From contig CM074807.1 of assembly GCA_037447605.1 (NCBI GenBank), forward strand, positions 3,807,994 through 3,871,993: a DNA stretch of 64,000 bases, in the 5' to 3' direction. The notes beneath the pieces were generated by a model. That model saw nothing but the letters and a program-made list of their open reading frames with translations. It was not told where the DNA came from and searched no databases. This document shows, one piece after another, positions 47,972-62,328 of the stretch. The DNA comes from Zygnema circumcarinatum (Eukaryota; Streptophyta; Zygnematophyceae; Zygnematales; Zygnemataceae). The first letter of the stretch is position 1. Each line of letters opens with the position of its first letter. The position numbers and the translations under genes were made by a program.

Positions 47972-48681
47972 TTCCTTTTAGTTTTTAAATGTACATGCTA
48001 AGCTTATTGTTTCGTTATTAACGCTATGGGGTACTCAAAGAATAGCTAACCCATGCTCGTAGCAAGAGCTGTTGCAGTGTCACTTTCACTTACTTGACCT
48101 GTCAACTATCTCATCATTATAACGAGGAGGGTGTTCTGAACAAGGTGCAAAATATGACACGTTTTTTTTCCATTATACCTTTTTAGAATTGAACTGGCCC
48201 ACTCGCTCTGCTGTGTGGACCTTACTTTGTTAATGCCTGTAACTCCACTTCTTCTCTGATTCACCCCATCAGTAGCGGAAATACAATGTCTCTGGCGCAT
48301 GCGATTGAGCCAAGGTCTATTGAACCCGAGTTTCGAGTTTTTCACCGCAGACAATGTTCCAGTGTGTCCTGTCTCCTGAAGCTTCACCACAATGTGATGC
48401 CCTCCTCCAGCTTTGCTTTTGCATTCACCTCAGCCAGTGTGAGCACCCTTAAGGCACCATGTTTCACTATTATGTGCACGCACGGGGCTTAGGGACGACC
48501 ATGGAAATAATACAAAAGCACTATTAGCGTTTGAGGGGATCTGAACTGCCCTGATCTGTCCCATGCACCCTAAAGTAGGTTCTTAGTCCTAATTTAAAGG
48601 CCTGCCTCCAATTCAGCAGCTTGACATACTGACGCCCACGCCTCCTCCACTGTGAGCTTCCAGGACCACCTATTGCGGTGC
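47972..48681. other. Convergent 3' region between PAI and AMUN-like genes
   Basis: Shared 3' flank of two convergent genes, 710 bp. No gene or repeat was identified. Confidence 0.4.
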
Positions 48682-50376
48682 TCATGTTCGCCTACTTTTG
48701 GATCCTTTCCTAGCGCTAGTTGCCCCAGTAGTTGCTTCGTTCTTTTGGTCTGCTTCCTGTGTGCTGCTCTTCCTTTTTGCAGCCGACTTCCTGGGAAGCT
48801 TGATCTCGGCCAAGGAGGCCCAAAGCGCCCTCTCAATATCCGAAGCTGTAAATTCTTTGCCATCGTCGCCAACTTTTCCAAGTTCACTATTCAGCTCCTG
48901 TGTAGAGGAGAAATATTGCATGCATGTCAATGAAGTTCCATTGGTGTTTTGAAAATGCACAGTCTAGTTGGTCATATGAGGAAACTGCAGCTGCACCTTA
49001 GCTTTGGCTTGCAGCAGCCTCGCAAACTCAAGGTAGTGCTTCAATGTGTACAGACGACTGCCTGTGGCTGCCTCAAGCGCCTGCACACAATCATGTCCAG
49101 ATGCGCGCTAAACATGTCAGACACATGCATTGCCCTCAACATTGTCAATGATTACGAGTAGCCGTTCCTGTTTCTGACTGGTAAGTTTCAGGGGACGAGT
49201 TCAGCCCGAACTCCTTGATATGTAGAACAACACACCTCGTCAGACATGAATGGCGCCTGCGGATCGTATGCAGCTAAAACTGCCGATGCAGTTGCAGGGC
49301 CGACCCCTTTAAGGGCTGATAGCTCTGTAATGGCTACCTTCAAGTCTGGCATGGCAGCAAAAGCTTTCCTTGAAGCCGAGATGACATCATCATCAGCCAA
49401 TGATGATGCAAAGCCAAGCAAACGTGGCCTGTACGCCCACGTTCCCTGGTTAGTAGACTGTCGCCACTACAGAGCACTTAGGCAAAATTATGTGCTCTTG
49501 TCGACATTGTATGTGGCCCATCCGAATGCTTGCAATGAAATACGCGTATCTATAAAGCCAGCTAAATAATCAAACAAGTGCCACAAGCTAAGGGATGATG
49601 GGGCGATCATTTGTTGTTGAGGGACTTGGGACTCGAACACTTTAGTCTTGGCAATCAAGTTACAAGACTCCAGGGATTAAAAGTTTGTTCTTCGCAATCA
49701 ATTTTGCATGATAAGCAAGGTCGCCATTCTCATTGGCTCAGAATTAGGAACTTAACAAAGTTCGGCAAGCAATTAAAGTGTTTAGGAAATTCATGATTTT
49801 CTGACGTCACCGTGGCATTACAATTGATTGGAGGTGGCAATACGATCGTTTGGAGAAAGAATTCGATTACCATATCCGCGATTTTTTGTCAATCTCTCTT
49901 TAAGGAACGTGTTCTTTTCCTGTTCTGTAACGTATCGGTTATTTTCAGATTCATTTTACCAGCCTGATACATCACATTTTTGGAGGGTAGCTGTTTTGCT
50001 TCACTCATTGAAACTACAATATTCGAACCTGTTATGAATGCCGCAAAAAAATCCTTCCCAGGTCCATCTGCAGAGACTGAATGCCCGTTTCAACCCAAGA
50101 GAGCTGATTAACACTGACGGTTTGCTGCTTCAAATGGCAAATGCCATGCAGAGTGCACCTCCACTTTCCGCGAGTAAGCTTCCATTCCACCACCCTTTTC
50201 AGCTCGTCCTGCGTGATAAATGGAGAACTCCCCCGCCCCGCAATCCGAGCAGGAAGTTCACTCCAATAAAACTGCTCCAGGGCCTCCAGCTTCACATTCT
50301 CACGCGCAGATACCTGAGCTGAATACGCGCCTAAAGATTTCCTCCATTCCGACACATCAGTCTCCTTCAGCCGCAT
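48682..50376 (-). CDS. AMUN-like helix-hairpin-helix protein
   Basis: Four exons (5' to 3'): 50376-50159, 49428-49236, 49080-48997, 48897-48682; 236 aa. Landmarks are DELKRVVEWKLTRGKWRPRLL, then AITELSALKGVGPATASAVLAAYDPQAPFMSDE, then TLKHYLEFARLLQ and FTASDIERALW. The LKGVGPATASAVL segment is a helix-hairpin-helix as in HhH-GPD DNA glycosylases, and the layout fits the eukaryotic AMUN family (PTHR21521 as I recall). The catalytic Lys of bifunctional glycosylases is not evident, so enzyme activity is doubtful. The C terminus is a Lys/Arg/Ser-rich tail (KRKSS..KGSKSRRT) that could be a nuclear signal. The frame stays open 33 codons above the chosen ATG but has no other ATG. Divergent from HSP70, with 792 bp between start codons. 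Confidence 0.8.
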
Positions 50377-50666
50377 AGCGACTGGCCTCCCTCCCTCCTG
50401 CTCTCCCTGCCCTCTCCCTCTCTCTTTCCCTCTGCGGCGCCATCCCTCAGCTCCAACTCTCTCATCAGATAGCAAGTCTTACCAGCCGTACCTATTACTT
50501 AACGTGTGCCTATTATCTGCCACATCCCCCATCTTTTCTGTACGAAAACGTCCATAATACCGTACGGTCACCGTCTTATTATCTGACCAATAAAATTGAA
50601 AGCAGGGAGCGCACAAAACCGCCAAACCGCCAGTTTTCAGCAGAGAACCGTACGGACATTTTTTTC

Positions 50667-50821
50667 AAATATTAGGGAATTACTATTTTCACACCTTTGT
50701 TTTATAGATACACACCTTAAAAAAAAAATCCCCCAATACTTTAAAAACCCTAAAATAAAATCTGACGGGCGGAAAAAGGTGTGTATATTTATTAAAAAGG
50801 TGTGAAAATAGCCTTTTCCAA
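50667..50821. mobile_element. Small relative of the 25-kb foldback element in the HSP70 upstream region
   Basis: 155 bp with inverted ends GGAATTACTATTTTCACACC and GGTGTGAAAATAGCCTTTTCC. Inner motifs ATACACACCTT and AATCTGACGGGCGGAAAAAG match the arms of the 986-bp element at 25038 (CTATTCTCACACC, ATACACACCTTTCTCC, GTCGGGCAGATTTTA). Flanks AAATATTAG and AATTATTTG agree at seven of nine bases, a possible decayed 9-bp duplication. Confidence 0.6.
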
Positions 50822-50885
50822 TTATTTGGAAACATCGCCTAATTTACCTTTTCGGAAGACCCACGCAACCGTCAGATTTGCGTGC

Positions 50886-50905
50886 TTCTGGAAGGCTTGG
50901 AAGAA
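50886..50905 (+). promoter_or_regulatory. Candidate heat shock element of HSP70
   Basis: TTCtgGAAggcTTggaaGAA has one perfect TTCnnGAA pair and an imperfect extension. It lies about 265 bp before the HSP70 ATG. Confidence 0.35.
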
Positions 50906-51168
50906 ATTGGACGGTCCAGATGCAGTCTGGTCCACATTGGACGGCTACGATGGCTCCGGCCGCCTTTCGGCAGGCGATCTGCAAAAGGTGAAAGCCGGCT
51001 CCGAGAGGTGGCGGGAAGCGGCGCGTTCAAGTCCTTTGAAGTTCGGCGCCGCCTCCTGCAGGCCGCGGCATTTGCTCGCAGCTTCTCTTGGAAGAGGAGG
51101 CTGGTGAGAGCGAGGAGGAGGGCTGACTGCTTGACAATCACTATTCGCTTGAAGTTGGAGGGGTTGCA

Positions 51169-54611
<3,443 letters not shown>

Positions 54612-55749
54612 GGAGGTACTTCTGGTTAACCAACGTCAAATTTGTCAAAAGTCGTTAGGGCCCTCGTGGTGGGATTATTCGTTTTGGCAAGTATTACTGT
54701 TGGTATTGTATTCGCTCTTTCGAGCGTATTCTTTTGCCTTACCTTAGGATGATAGAGAGGTGAAGTGCACATTCCATGAAGATGTGCGACATCTGGTGAA
54801 TAAGATTGTCATTTGCAACCCAATTTCCCCAAGCGCCTTACAAGAGCGCTTGTACGTAGCAGAGCTTGTGCAAAAGGGTCCTTAGGGTAACTATGTACAA
54901 TCCAGCCATTTTTACAAGGAAGGATTCGATGGAAATGGATTTCGACATAGCCCTGCAAATGATGGTATACTTAACACCTGAGCGGAGCGGGAGGAAAAGT
55001 ATTCAAAAAATCCCCGGCATATCATTTTCCACATGTTTGTCAATGATTGGTTTTTCTTGTGCTGTAGACGCAAAGCAAGACAAAGCAGTCTGCAGTCTCA
55101 TCAGGGCACACGGCAGGGGGGACCCTTGCTGACAGGGTCGATTGTTGTTCTCCCCCGCTTTGAGGCCAAAGGTTCAAGCTGCGCCTAACTCCTGCTGACC
55201 TCTGCTGATCACCATGATGATAGTGATGAAAACGAGTCATTCGTCTATTGCGGAGCTCCAAACTGTTTCAGTTTCTAATTATGGTGGACGAGTAGGACAC
55301 AAAATGCTGACCAAAACATGTCGAACGAATCATTTACTACTCAGCAGTGACGGTGAAACTACAACAAAGAATACTCGCAACACATCCGACAGGACAGTCA
55401 GATCTCATCGACGTGCTTTTCGTGCACCCTCTGTCGAAGAAAGCTCAAATCTAAGGAATGATAAATATATTAAAAAACACGGCAATTCCAAAGCTTCAAC
55501 CGAAGGTGCCTCACTGTCAAAAACTTTAAACGCAAATAAAACTGCCAAGAACGGGAGAAAAACACTGACGGGCAAAAGCAAGCAACCACAAAACTCCCGA
55601 CAAAATCTGAGACGGAAGACAAAACTGGTCGCAAAAACGCTACACAGACCCGCTTAAGCCGAGCGAGAGACTGAGTGCCCTACTTGCTAGGAAAGCCCAG
55701 GGCTCCCCCCCGCCCCATCTTCCTTACAAATAGGCGGAAGCGAGGCTTG
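54612..55749. other. Convergent 3' region between HSP70 and PPD6-like genes
   Basis: Contains both 3' UTRs. An ATG-initiated open frame of 147 codons on the plus strand (55214-55657) is listed separately. Confidence 0.4.
55214..55657 (+). CDS. Hypothetical basic protein, 147 aa (doubtful)
   Basis: Open frame starting MMIVMKTSHSS, rich in Lys, Arg, Ser, Thr and Asn (about a quarter basic), with no recognised domain, signal peptide or membrane segment. It lies in the convergent 3' region of HSP70 and PPD6, where a gene is not expected. The A-rich composition makes a chance frame possible. Confidence 0.2.
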   Translation: MMIVMKTSHSSIAELQTVSVSNYGGRVGHKMLTKTCRTNHLLLSSDGETTTKNTRNTSDRTVRSHRRAFRAPSVEESSNLRNDKYIKKHGNSKASTEGASLSKTLNANKTAKNGRKTLTGKSKQPQNSRQNLRRKTKLVAKTLHRPA

Positions 55750-57561
55750 TCAGCTGCTCTGTGCCCCCGTCACGACAGTCTTGAAGGAATCGTGAATGTG
55801 TTTCAGCATAACCTGGTCCCTGCGCCACCCAGCACGCCACTCATTCTTAAGTGAGAAGGAAAACAGAAAAGGTACTTGGCCACAGCAGATCACCGAGAAG
55901 GTAAGTGCATATCCAAAAGTTTAGGGTTTGTATGTGTAAGGCAGGGCAAGTTTAAGAGTTACCTGTTCCAGTCAGGAGGGGGCGCGTTAACGAAATGTGC
56001 ATACAGTTTGTTGTTTGTGCAGGTGACAGAAATCAGGCTGTGACCTATGGGGCTGTCGACCTCATAGTCATAGTACAGCTGGCCATCCTCAGTGCGAGTC
56101 GACTGCTCCACCGTCTCTGCGGCTGCAATTTGATCCTGACGCATAGCAGGCAACCTCATGAAACGTGGTCAGGGTGGTGAAGGAAGTGAATCTCAAGCAC
56201 GGCAGGATAGCACAGGGAGATTGAAGTGATCCTTGCAGTGGCTCCAATGCAGAATCGAATTATTATTTTTGGAAGGTAGACAGGGAAGTAAAGCAGCCGA
56301 ATTTCAGCTGCATTGCTTATATCCGAAAAATCATACATAGAAGCTACGTTTACTTGAACTGGCAATCAAGCTCGAGTCTGTTAACGTATCCTTAGTGAAC
56401 TAACAGAAAGAGCGTCCCCTACCTGCAGATTGACGTCAGAAAGGGCAATATTGGAAAGAACAGTGTCCTGGGGAGGGAGGCGCCTGAAGCCTGCATAAGA
56501 CAAAAGTGGGCCACGAAACAACTTGCACATAAGATTAGCATACAGGATACGTATTCAGCTCAAAGGAACACACAAGCAGCCCTTTTCCAAATTGAACGAG
56601 ATGCTTGCGTTTTCCGTTCAGAATGCTCAGGACCTGAATTTCATTATTCAGCTATTTTTCGAGAGCACTTAATAAATATGTGAACCAGAAAGAACCTCCT
56701 ACGTCTTTATCTGCAGGCATATAGCTCGTTTGTATGCATTATGACTGCCTAAGTCACACACAAAGGCATTCTGTAGCCAAAGACCACATTGCAGAGCCAA
56801 AGGCTTCAGTCCCCATACGTCTTTCCGCTGCTCATCTAAGAGTACACTTCACGTAAAATGTTTAGAGCACGTTCAGGAATGCAAAATCCGGGGACTTGTG
56901 CAGAACGAGTTTCCGTCAGCTCTTTGTGTCTCGGAAGCTAGGAAAGGTGAATGAGAGCACTGGCAGCTTTGTCAAAAAAAAAAAACCCTCCATACACCAT
57001 AACTTGCAGCTCACATTGTGCAGTGCAGTGCTAGCGCTCACCTGCAAGGAAAGTTACATAGACCTTTTCTGTACGTTTCTTGGGGTTGAACCACTCGCTG
57101 TCTGTGCCATTTGTGCCCTTCTCCACTTTAGAGATATTGCGTTCCTTCCAAAGGGCAGGAACATCGTAGATATACTCTGCGCTGTCCTTCTTGCTGGCAT
57201 TCCCTCCATAGCCGCCATAGCTGGAGGCGCTAGCAGCAGTGCCATAATACACTTGAAATTCCTCCTCAGCCATCAACCCTTGCGCATTTCCAAAGATGAA
57301 GCTAGCTGTCGCAGCCACAGCAATCAACCCCCTCCCGAAATCCTGCCATTCAACAGAGCTCTCCCTCTGCTCTGCAGAACTGTAAGCGCTTTTCTCAGAA
57401 GGGCTGCTGCTCATACAGATGAGTGCATTTCTCCCTGCTCGGCGTGTCACTGGCAGCCTGCAGCACAACTCTGAATGCGATGCTTTGGAAGAGAGACTTC
57501 TGGCAGAGAGAGAAAGCGGCGCTGCACAGGCAGCCAGGTGTGCAGATGCCATGGATGCCAT
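55750..57561 (-). CDS. Thylakoid lumen PsbP-domain protein, PPD6-like
   Basis: Four exons (5' to 3'): 57561-57042, 56490-56423, 56135-55963, 55819-55750; 276 aa. The ATG at 57561 (MASMASAHLAAC) starts a Ser/Ala-rich plastid transit peptide; the region GLIAVAATASFIFGNAQGLMAEE is a hydrophobic thylakoid transfer segment with a likely cleavage near LMA. The mature part reads FQVYYGTAASASSYGGYGGN, then KVEKGTNGTDSEWFNPKKRTEKVYVTFLAGFRRLPPQDTVLSNIALSDVNLQ, SLISVTCTNNKLYAHFVNAPPPDWNR and HIHDSFKTV. This wording fits the PsbP family and, within it, the PPD6 type. PPD proteins assist photosystem assembly or redox control in the lumen; the exact role is not fixed. Confidence 0.9.
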
Positions 57562-57827
57562 TACCGCGCTCCTCCGACTGCTGCTCGGAAGAGAAGGAAC
57601 GAAGCACTCTAGGAAAACAGCCTCCCTTCCTCCCTCCCTCAAAGTGCAGAGCTTTGCAGAACTTAGGCCCTCCCCGAGCCCCTGCTGGAAGCAAGCGGCT
57701 TGCGCCCCTCGTGGTTTCTGACGTCACTTTCAAACCCGGGCAGGCTCGACTGCAAACTCAGTTTTTCGTTTTTTTTCGATCCGCAATGCCAAATTAGAAA
57801 GTCTGCCGCCTGCACCTCCCCTTCACT

Positions 57828-57921
57828 TTTAGGGTTTCGTCTTTAGGGTTTAGAGTTGAAGGTTTAAGGTTTAGGGGTTAAGAATTATAGTCTAGGGTTT
57901 AGGGTTGAAGGGTTAGGGTTT
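57828..57921. repeat. Degenerate TTTAGGG telomere-like repeat
   Basis: About ten units of TTTAGGG or near variants (tttagggtttagagttgaag, tctagggtttagggttgaag). Lies upstream of the PPD6-like gene, within its promoter region. Such AGGGTTT boxes (telo-box) also act as promoter elements in plants. Confidence 0.7.
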
Positions 57922-59133
57922 CTACATACCATTGGAAGTGCGTTGGACACGCCCAATGGTGTTGAGGATGCATCTGAGAAAAAACATTGTACTTGTCGTC
58001 TGGCCAGTGTGAGAGCCTCTAGGGATGTGTTGTTGTGAAGCTGCCAGCAACTGTGACCCACGTGACGACATTCCAAACTGGTTGCGAAACCGAACCGAAA
58101 CCAAACCGCCCTCCCTTGACCCTCGGCCAACAATAGAAGCTACACAGTACCTTACACGAGTGTGCATCTGGCGACATCAACATTGTAACCTCAAGGTTTC
58201 AGATACCCAACTGGGAAGCTCAACTGTTTGTACACTGCATTGCATGCATTGCAGGTGCATGCTTCACGCGAGTACGCAGACACATTCTTAACACTCTAAC
58301 AGCCTCGAGAAGCACTTGCAGTTGCGTTAACATGGAGACCCACAATCGCCAATGCCAATCTCGCAAGCCAAGCATCCCAGAAGGCCGAGACATAATATCA
58401 ACATTGTACATTGGCAAGGACCCTCTTTCCTGTGTTCCAGTTTAGGGAACTTGCCAATATATGGAAGTGACAAGACAATGAAACCACCACTTAGCAGCGC
58501 TAGCAACAAAGCTTTCAATCTCCTCCCTCTACAGCCCAGAGGAGACAGTCTACAACAAATCTACAGGGAACCCCGCCTATTTACATACCCCTAGGACAAA
58601 CGCACACTTTCTTCATGGGAGTGCTGCAGACCCTATGGTTTTACGTAACGTTAGGTAATGCAAGGACTCCTGAACAAATACTGCACAATGATATCATAAA
58701 AGGAGACCATTTCAGCTTCCCTCGTGGCTCCAACCACCTCTTGCAACTCTCCCTACAACCAAGGAATCAATCAAACACTTCGGACGGACTGTATAATTAA
58801 CTCCCGCATTTATCTGGAGGAAGGCTGCGACCCTCATGACTTGCTAGCTCTGGTGAACAGAGCCGCTAAAAATAGCCCATAAACAACTCTCCCCTTGAAA
58901 GGTTTCCAAATGCCATGTGCCCATTGTCGTCATTTCCGCACTCCTGCTGGTGCTTTGGCTTCCTTTCCTTTCTGTTGCGAGAGAATCAAGGCAGTTTGTC
59001 TGCTCACTTCAAAACGTACATCCTTGATGTCAAAGATAAGCACCTTGATGTCAAAGATAAGCAGTGCTCCACCTTCCGTATAATAGAGACTTCAAATCAT
59101 GCTCTGTAGAAGTTTGAATTGGAAACGAGTCTT
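57922..59133. other. Region between PPD6-like and MinE genes
   Basis: No gene assigned. A 21-bp tandem duplication (TGATGTCAAAGATAAGCA twice) is at 59022-59063. It should include the MinE 3' UTR. Confidence 0.4.
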
Positions 59134-60661
59134 TCAAGCAGAGCCCTCAGAGTCCTCTCTTACAACCTGCGTCTCGAACCGAAACTTGGGCCGGGAACTG
59201 CCAAAAGTGTTGTCCAAGTCCTGCCCAGCTTGATCTGTCCACAGCCGGTCGCGGAAGCCCCCTTCTCCCCAAGCTTCTTGGTATTCTGGTTTAACACGTC
59301 GCACAGGAACAGTCACGGAGTACACTGTGCCAATATCTGGATCTGTCGTCACATTGAACCCAATTTCCTCCTCGGCAGCAATCTCAACATAGGTAGAGAT
59401 GGCTTTCAAAATGTTCTCCCGCAACTTGTGACGAATCTCTGGAGACACCTCACCCCGATCGCTGAACAAAACAAGCCGCAGCCGCTCTCGAGCGATCTCT
59501 GCATTGCTGGAAGCACAAAAGCAGCAGAACTGTGAGGAATGCTAAAACCGCTTCCAGGGAAAGCTATAAAACAACCACTTTCTGGAAATGTTGCCAAGCA
59601 AGGGCTGCTCTTAGCCATTCTCCTGATGAGTGTTTGGGTAAGTAACCATTGAAGAAATTCCTGCAGATAAACGCCAGCAATCTGAACAAACTACACTCGA
59701 TATATTGCAAATACAGAACAACCCGGCAAGTCAATTCTTCAACGTTGACTTCAGCAATTTATCACCAAACAGCCAAATCCAGGAGACCCGCCTCTCGGCC
59801 ACTTCATTAAGCCACATACCTTAAGTCCGGCAACTTTGGAGGGAAGAGGATTGCCCACGCCTTCACCAGTCTCTCCAAAAATGTTAACTCAGAATCCTCT
59901 CCTGCATCGTACTGTGCTGCTCGCCAAACAGACAAAACCCAATCCAGCCCTATCTTATCACTCCACTAGAACCAATGGCACTAAACTTTGCCATGAATAC
60001 CTAAAGTCTTTCCTGATGGTCATTGCCTCTACGTCAGCAGACCCTAATTAGACGAAAAATAACCTGCAATGGCAATGAGGATGTTTCTGAAACAGCTGGG
60101 TTCTTGCTACCGCTTCAACGGGCTCAAGAAGAGTACTATCCTCCCAGGCATAACTGCAATCCTTAGTTTATGCCCTCATATGACTTTTCACCTGGAAGCC
60201 TGAGGCACCAATAGTTGAAACTCTTGCGTCTCAAAACAAGATGTCCGCCTTTTTCTCAAAAAGGTGCGAGCAACTGACTAATGACTAGCTAACTCAAGCT
60301 TGCCCCTAGATTCTGTCACGCTAAGCTTACATTCGGTGACAGGAGGACTTTAAGCGTCAGAAAAAGATCGGAAATCTCGCTTCTAGTGCCAAACTTGATT
60401 TAGATAAGGAAGAAAAGAAAAAGCAGCAACAGTGCACAAAAATTGATAGCTAGGCGTGAGCTTGAAAAATTGTAGCGCCAACAGATGACGCTGCGCTATG
60501 CATAAGGGCACATGTCCACATGTTCCAGTACGATGATATTGAGGGTGATTAGAGGCAGAGATCCTGGTACCTGCACGGATAGGCTGAAGCGCCTTCATTC
60601 GTCTGCTCACTCCGACAGCGCATCCCATGCACTCCTCCTTAAATGAGAACGAGCGAGACAT
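59134..60661 (-). CDS. MinE: Plastid division topological factor MinE
   Basis: Three exons (5' to 3'): 60661-60571, 59901-59820, 59506-59134; 181 aa. Places the plastid FtsZ ring together with MinD. The core is SNAEIARERLRLVLFSDRGE, LRENILKAISTYVEIAAEEE and GFNVTTDPDIGTVYSVTVPVRR, preceded by the plant-type linker FLERLVKAWAILFPPKLPDL. The first exon gives MSRSFSFKEECMGCAVGVSRR as a short transit peptide; an in-frame stop lies upstream (TGA near 60787), and the ATG at 60661 is the first available. Residues after the core (about 50, acidic then basic) form a C-terminal tail as in other plant MinE. Precise intron phases (1, 2) support the model. Transit-peptide length of about 35 residues is on the short side. 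Confidence 0.9.
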
Positions 60662-61257
60662 GAAGGAGTCTAACAAGGCTTGACCATGGTGTCCAGTTCT
60701 CACGTTCGGACGAAGGTTAATTTTCGCGGAAGTTTGAGACTTGAACTGCAGCAGCAAGTTCAAACAAGCGCTCGGATCAAGAAGTATTCATCCAAGATAC
60801 AAAAATATTCTCAAAATGTGAACAATTCGCTGTCAAAGAAAGAGAAAATAATCCCTCCATTCACACTCAAAAGTCCCCTTTCCCGGACCGCATATGAATG
60901 CGAGGACCCCCACCGCGGAAGAGGAAGCTTCGCAGCGGCAGGCGGAACGACGAGAGGATCCCCCCCTGAGGACCTCCCCTGCGGCGAGCAGCCCTGACCC
61001 GCTGTGTGTGAGGATCGCACGCTCCATGGCCTGGCCTTGCCCTGCCCTGCCCTGCCTTGCCAGGCGCGCGAGGGAGGGCGAGCAGCAGCAGCAGCAACAA
61101 TAGCCCTGGCCCTGGCCCCGCCCCTCCCTCCCGCCTGCAGCCGCCTTCAAGAGTTCAGGCCGCCCGCCCGCCCGCCCAGGCGGCGCCAACGGCAGGCAGA
61201 GGGAGGCAGGCAGGCCGCGCCGGGCGGACACTGCCGTACCGTACTGTACGGCCAAGG

Positions 61258-61281
61258 TATGTATGCATGCATGCATGCATG
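61258..61281. repeat. (ATGC)n microsatellite
   Basis: About five ATGC units (gtatgcatgcatgcatgcat). Confidence 0.9.
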
Positions 61282-61312
61282 TGCGCTGGCTGCATTGCTA
61301 TGGAGGGACCCG

Positions 61313-61457
61313 GGGGGGGGGGGGGGGAGGTGGGTCAGACAACGAAATCTTATGAGCAAAAAAAATCGGTAGTTCTCCGCAGCAGGTTCGCGATTTCGCC
61401 GAAGTACTCGTTCTGGCCTTAAACTGTACGAGCAACTTTTTTAAGTCTGACATCCCC
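61313..61457. mobile_element. MITE family T1, copy 3
   Basis: Right end TTAAGTCTGACATCCCC next to TA (61458-61459). Left end is in the G-run, where GGTGGGTCAGAC (61329-61340) corresponds to the terminal repeat; the exact left border is blurred. The reverse complement of the interior, CAGAACGAGTACTTC..ATCGCGAACCTGCTGCGG, matches copy 2 at 18725-18881. Confidence 0.65.
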
Positions 61458-62328
61458 TATTGTTGATTGATGCTAAGTAGTACATGAGGATGGATAGCCA
61501 TGTGGAGTGCGGGCAAGGGCGTGGGAGCCCAGCTCCCAACATGAACATGACGTCCTCTCATGGCTGGCTCCCATCACCGCCAGAGCGCAATGTCTACAAC
61601 ATACAATGTCGAAGCTGGGCTAAGGCTGAACAAATACATGGCACACATTGTACTCATGGGCGCCTAGGCCAAAGGGCTAGGTCCAGACCCCAATTTCCTC
61701 TAGCCACGGGGACGTGCCCGCCAGTCACGTCTCGGACGCGATACGCTACGATACGATATTCAACTCGCCCTCAGTCCTGGTCGCCGGATATCTCGGTTGC
61801 TAGACTGCTGTGCTGGAGTTGTTGATCCTGAATTCCTGAAGGAGGTGGATCTGGGGATCTACCTGCGTGTTGATCTTCCTGATGTGGATCCAGGGATCTC
61901 CCTGCGTGCATGGCCATGGTCTGTGCATCTCATTCTGTGCGGGAATTCGAGGTCGCAGCGTCGCCTTAAAGCGCACACCCATCCTGCCTTGATCTGTTGA
62001 GCAGAGCAGAGCGCGCACATCGACAGCTTGCCTCAATCTATGCTGTAGCAATATTTGGCACTGCACAGAAACGAATTGCTCAGCATGGCTACTTCAAAGA
62101 CCCATGCAGAATTTCCAACGCTCGGGCTAACCAAGCATGCTCCACCTCTTGTTGTAGAGGTGCGAGGATGCGTTCCTTTCTCCTTCTAAAGAAAAGAAAA
62201 AATTGCAGACAAAAAAAACAAAAACCGAACAAGCGAGAGAGAATAAGAGGAAGAGAGAATAAGAGGAAGCAAGTTTAAACTGCAAAAGTTTGAAGATCAT
62301 CGTACTTGGAGCTTGCAGCTGCGGGCAT

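Larger units (their letters stand above)
50377..51168. promoter_or_regulatory. Shared upstream region of AMUN-like gene and HSP70
   Basis: 792 bp between two divergent start codons, holding both promoters, a 155-bp MITE (50667-50821) and a candidate heat shock element (50886-50905). The 150 bp before the HSP70 ATG is GC-rich and probably its 5' UTR. Confidence 0.5.
60662..62328. promoter_or_regulatory. Divergent region between MinE and leucine aminopeptidase genes
   Basis: 1.67 kb between divergent start codons. It includes a GC-rich part (60890-61260), (ATGC)n (61258-61281), a run of about 17 G near 61312-61328, MITE T1 copy 3 (61313-61457), a repeated motif gtggatct..ggatct.cctgcgtg (61846-61872 and 61880-61906), and a 16-bp tandem repeat agagagaataagagga (62235-62266). 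Confidence 0.45.

Noticed and set aside
61004-61422. Overlapping GC-rich frames of about 120 codons
   Set aside because: Low-complexity Pro/Ala/Arg/Gln runs in a divergent promoter region that also contains (ATGC)n and a G-run; not supported as coding.
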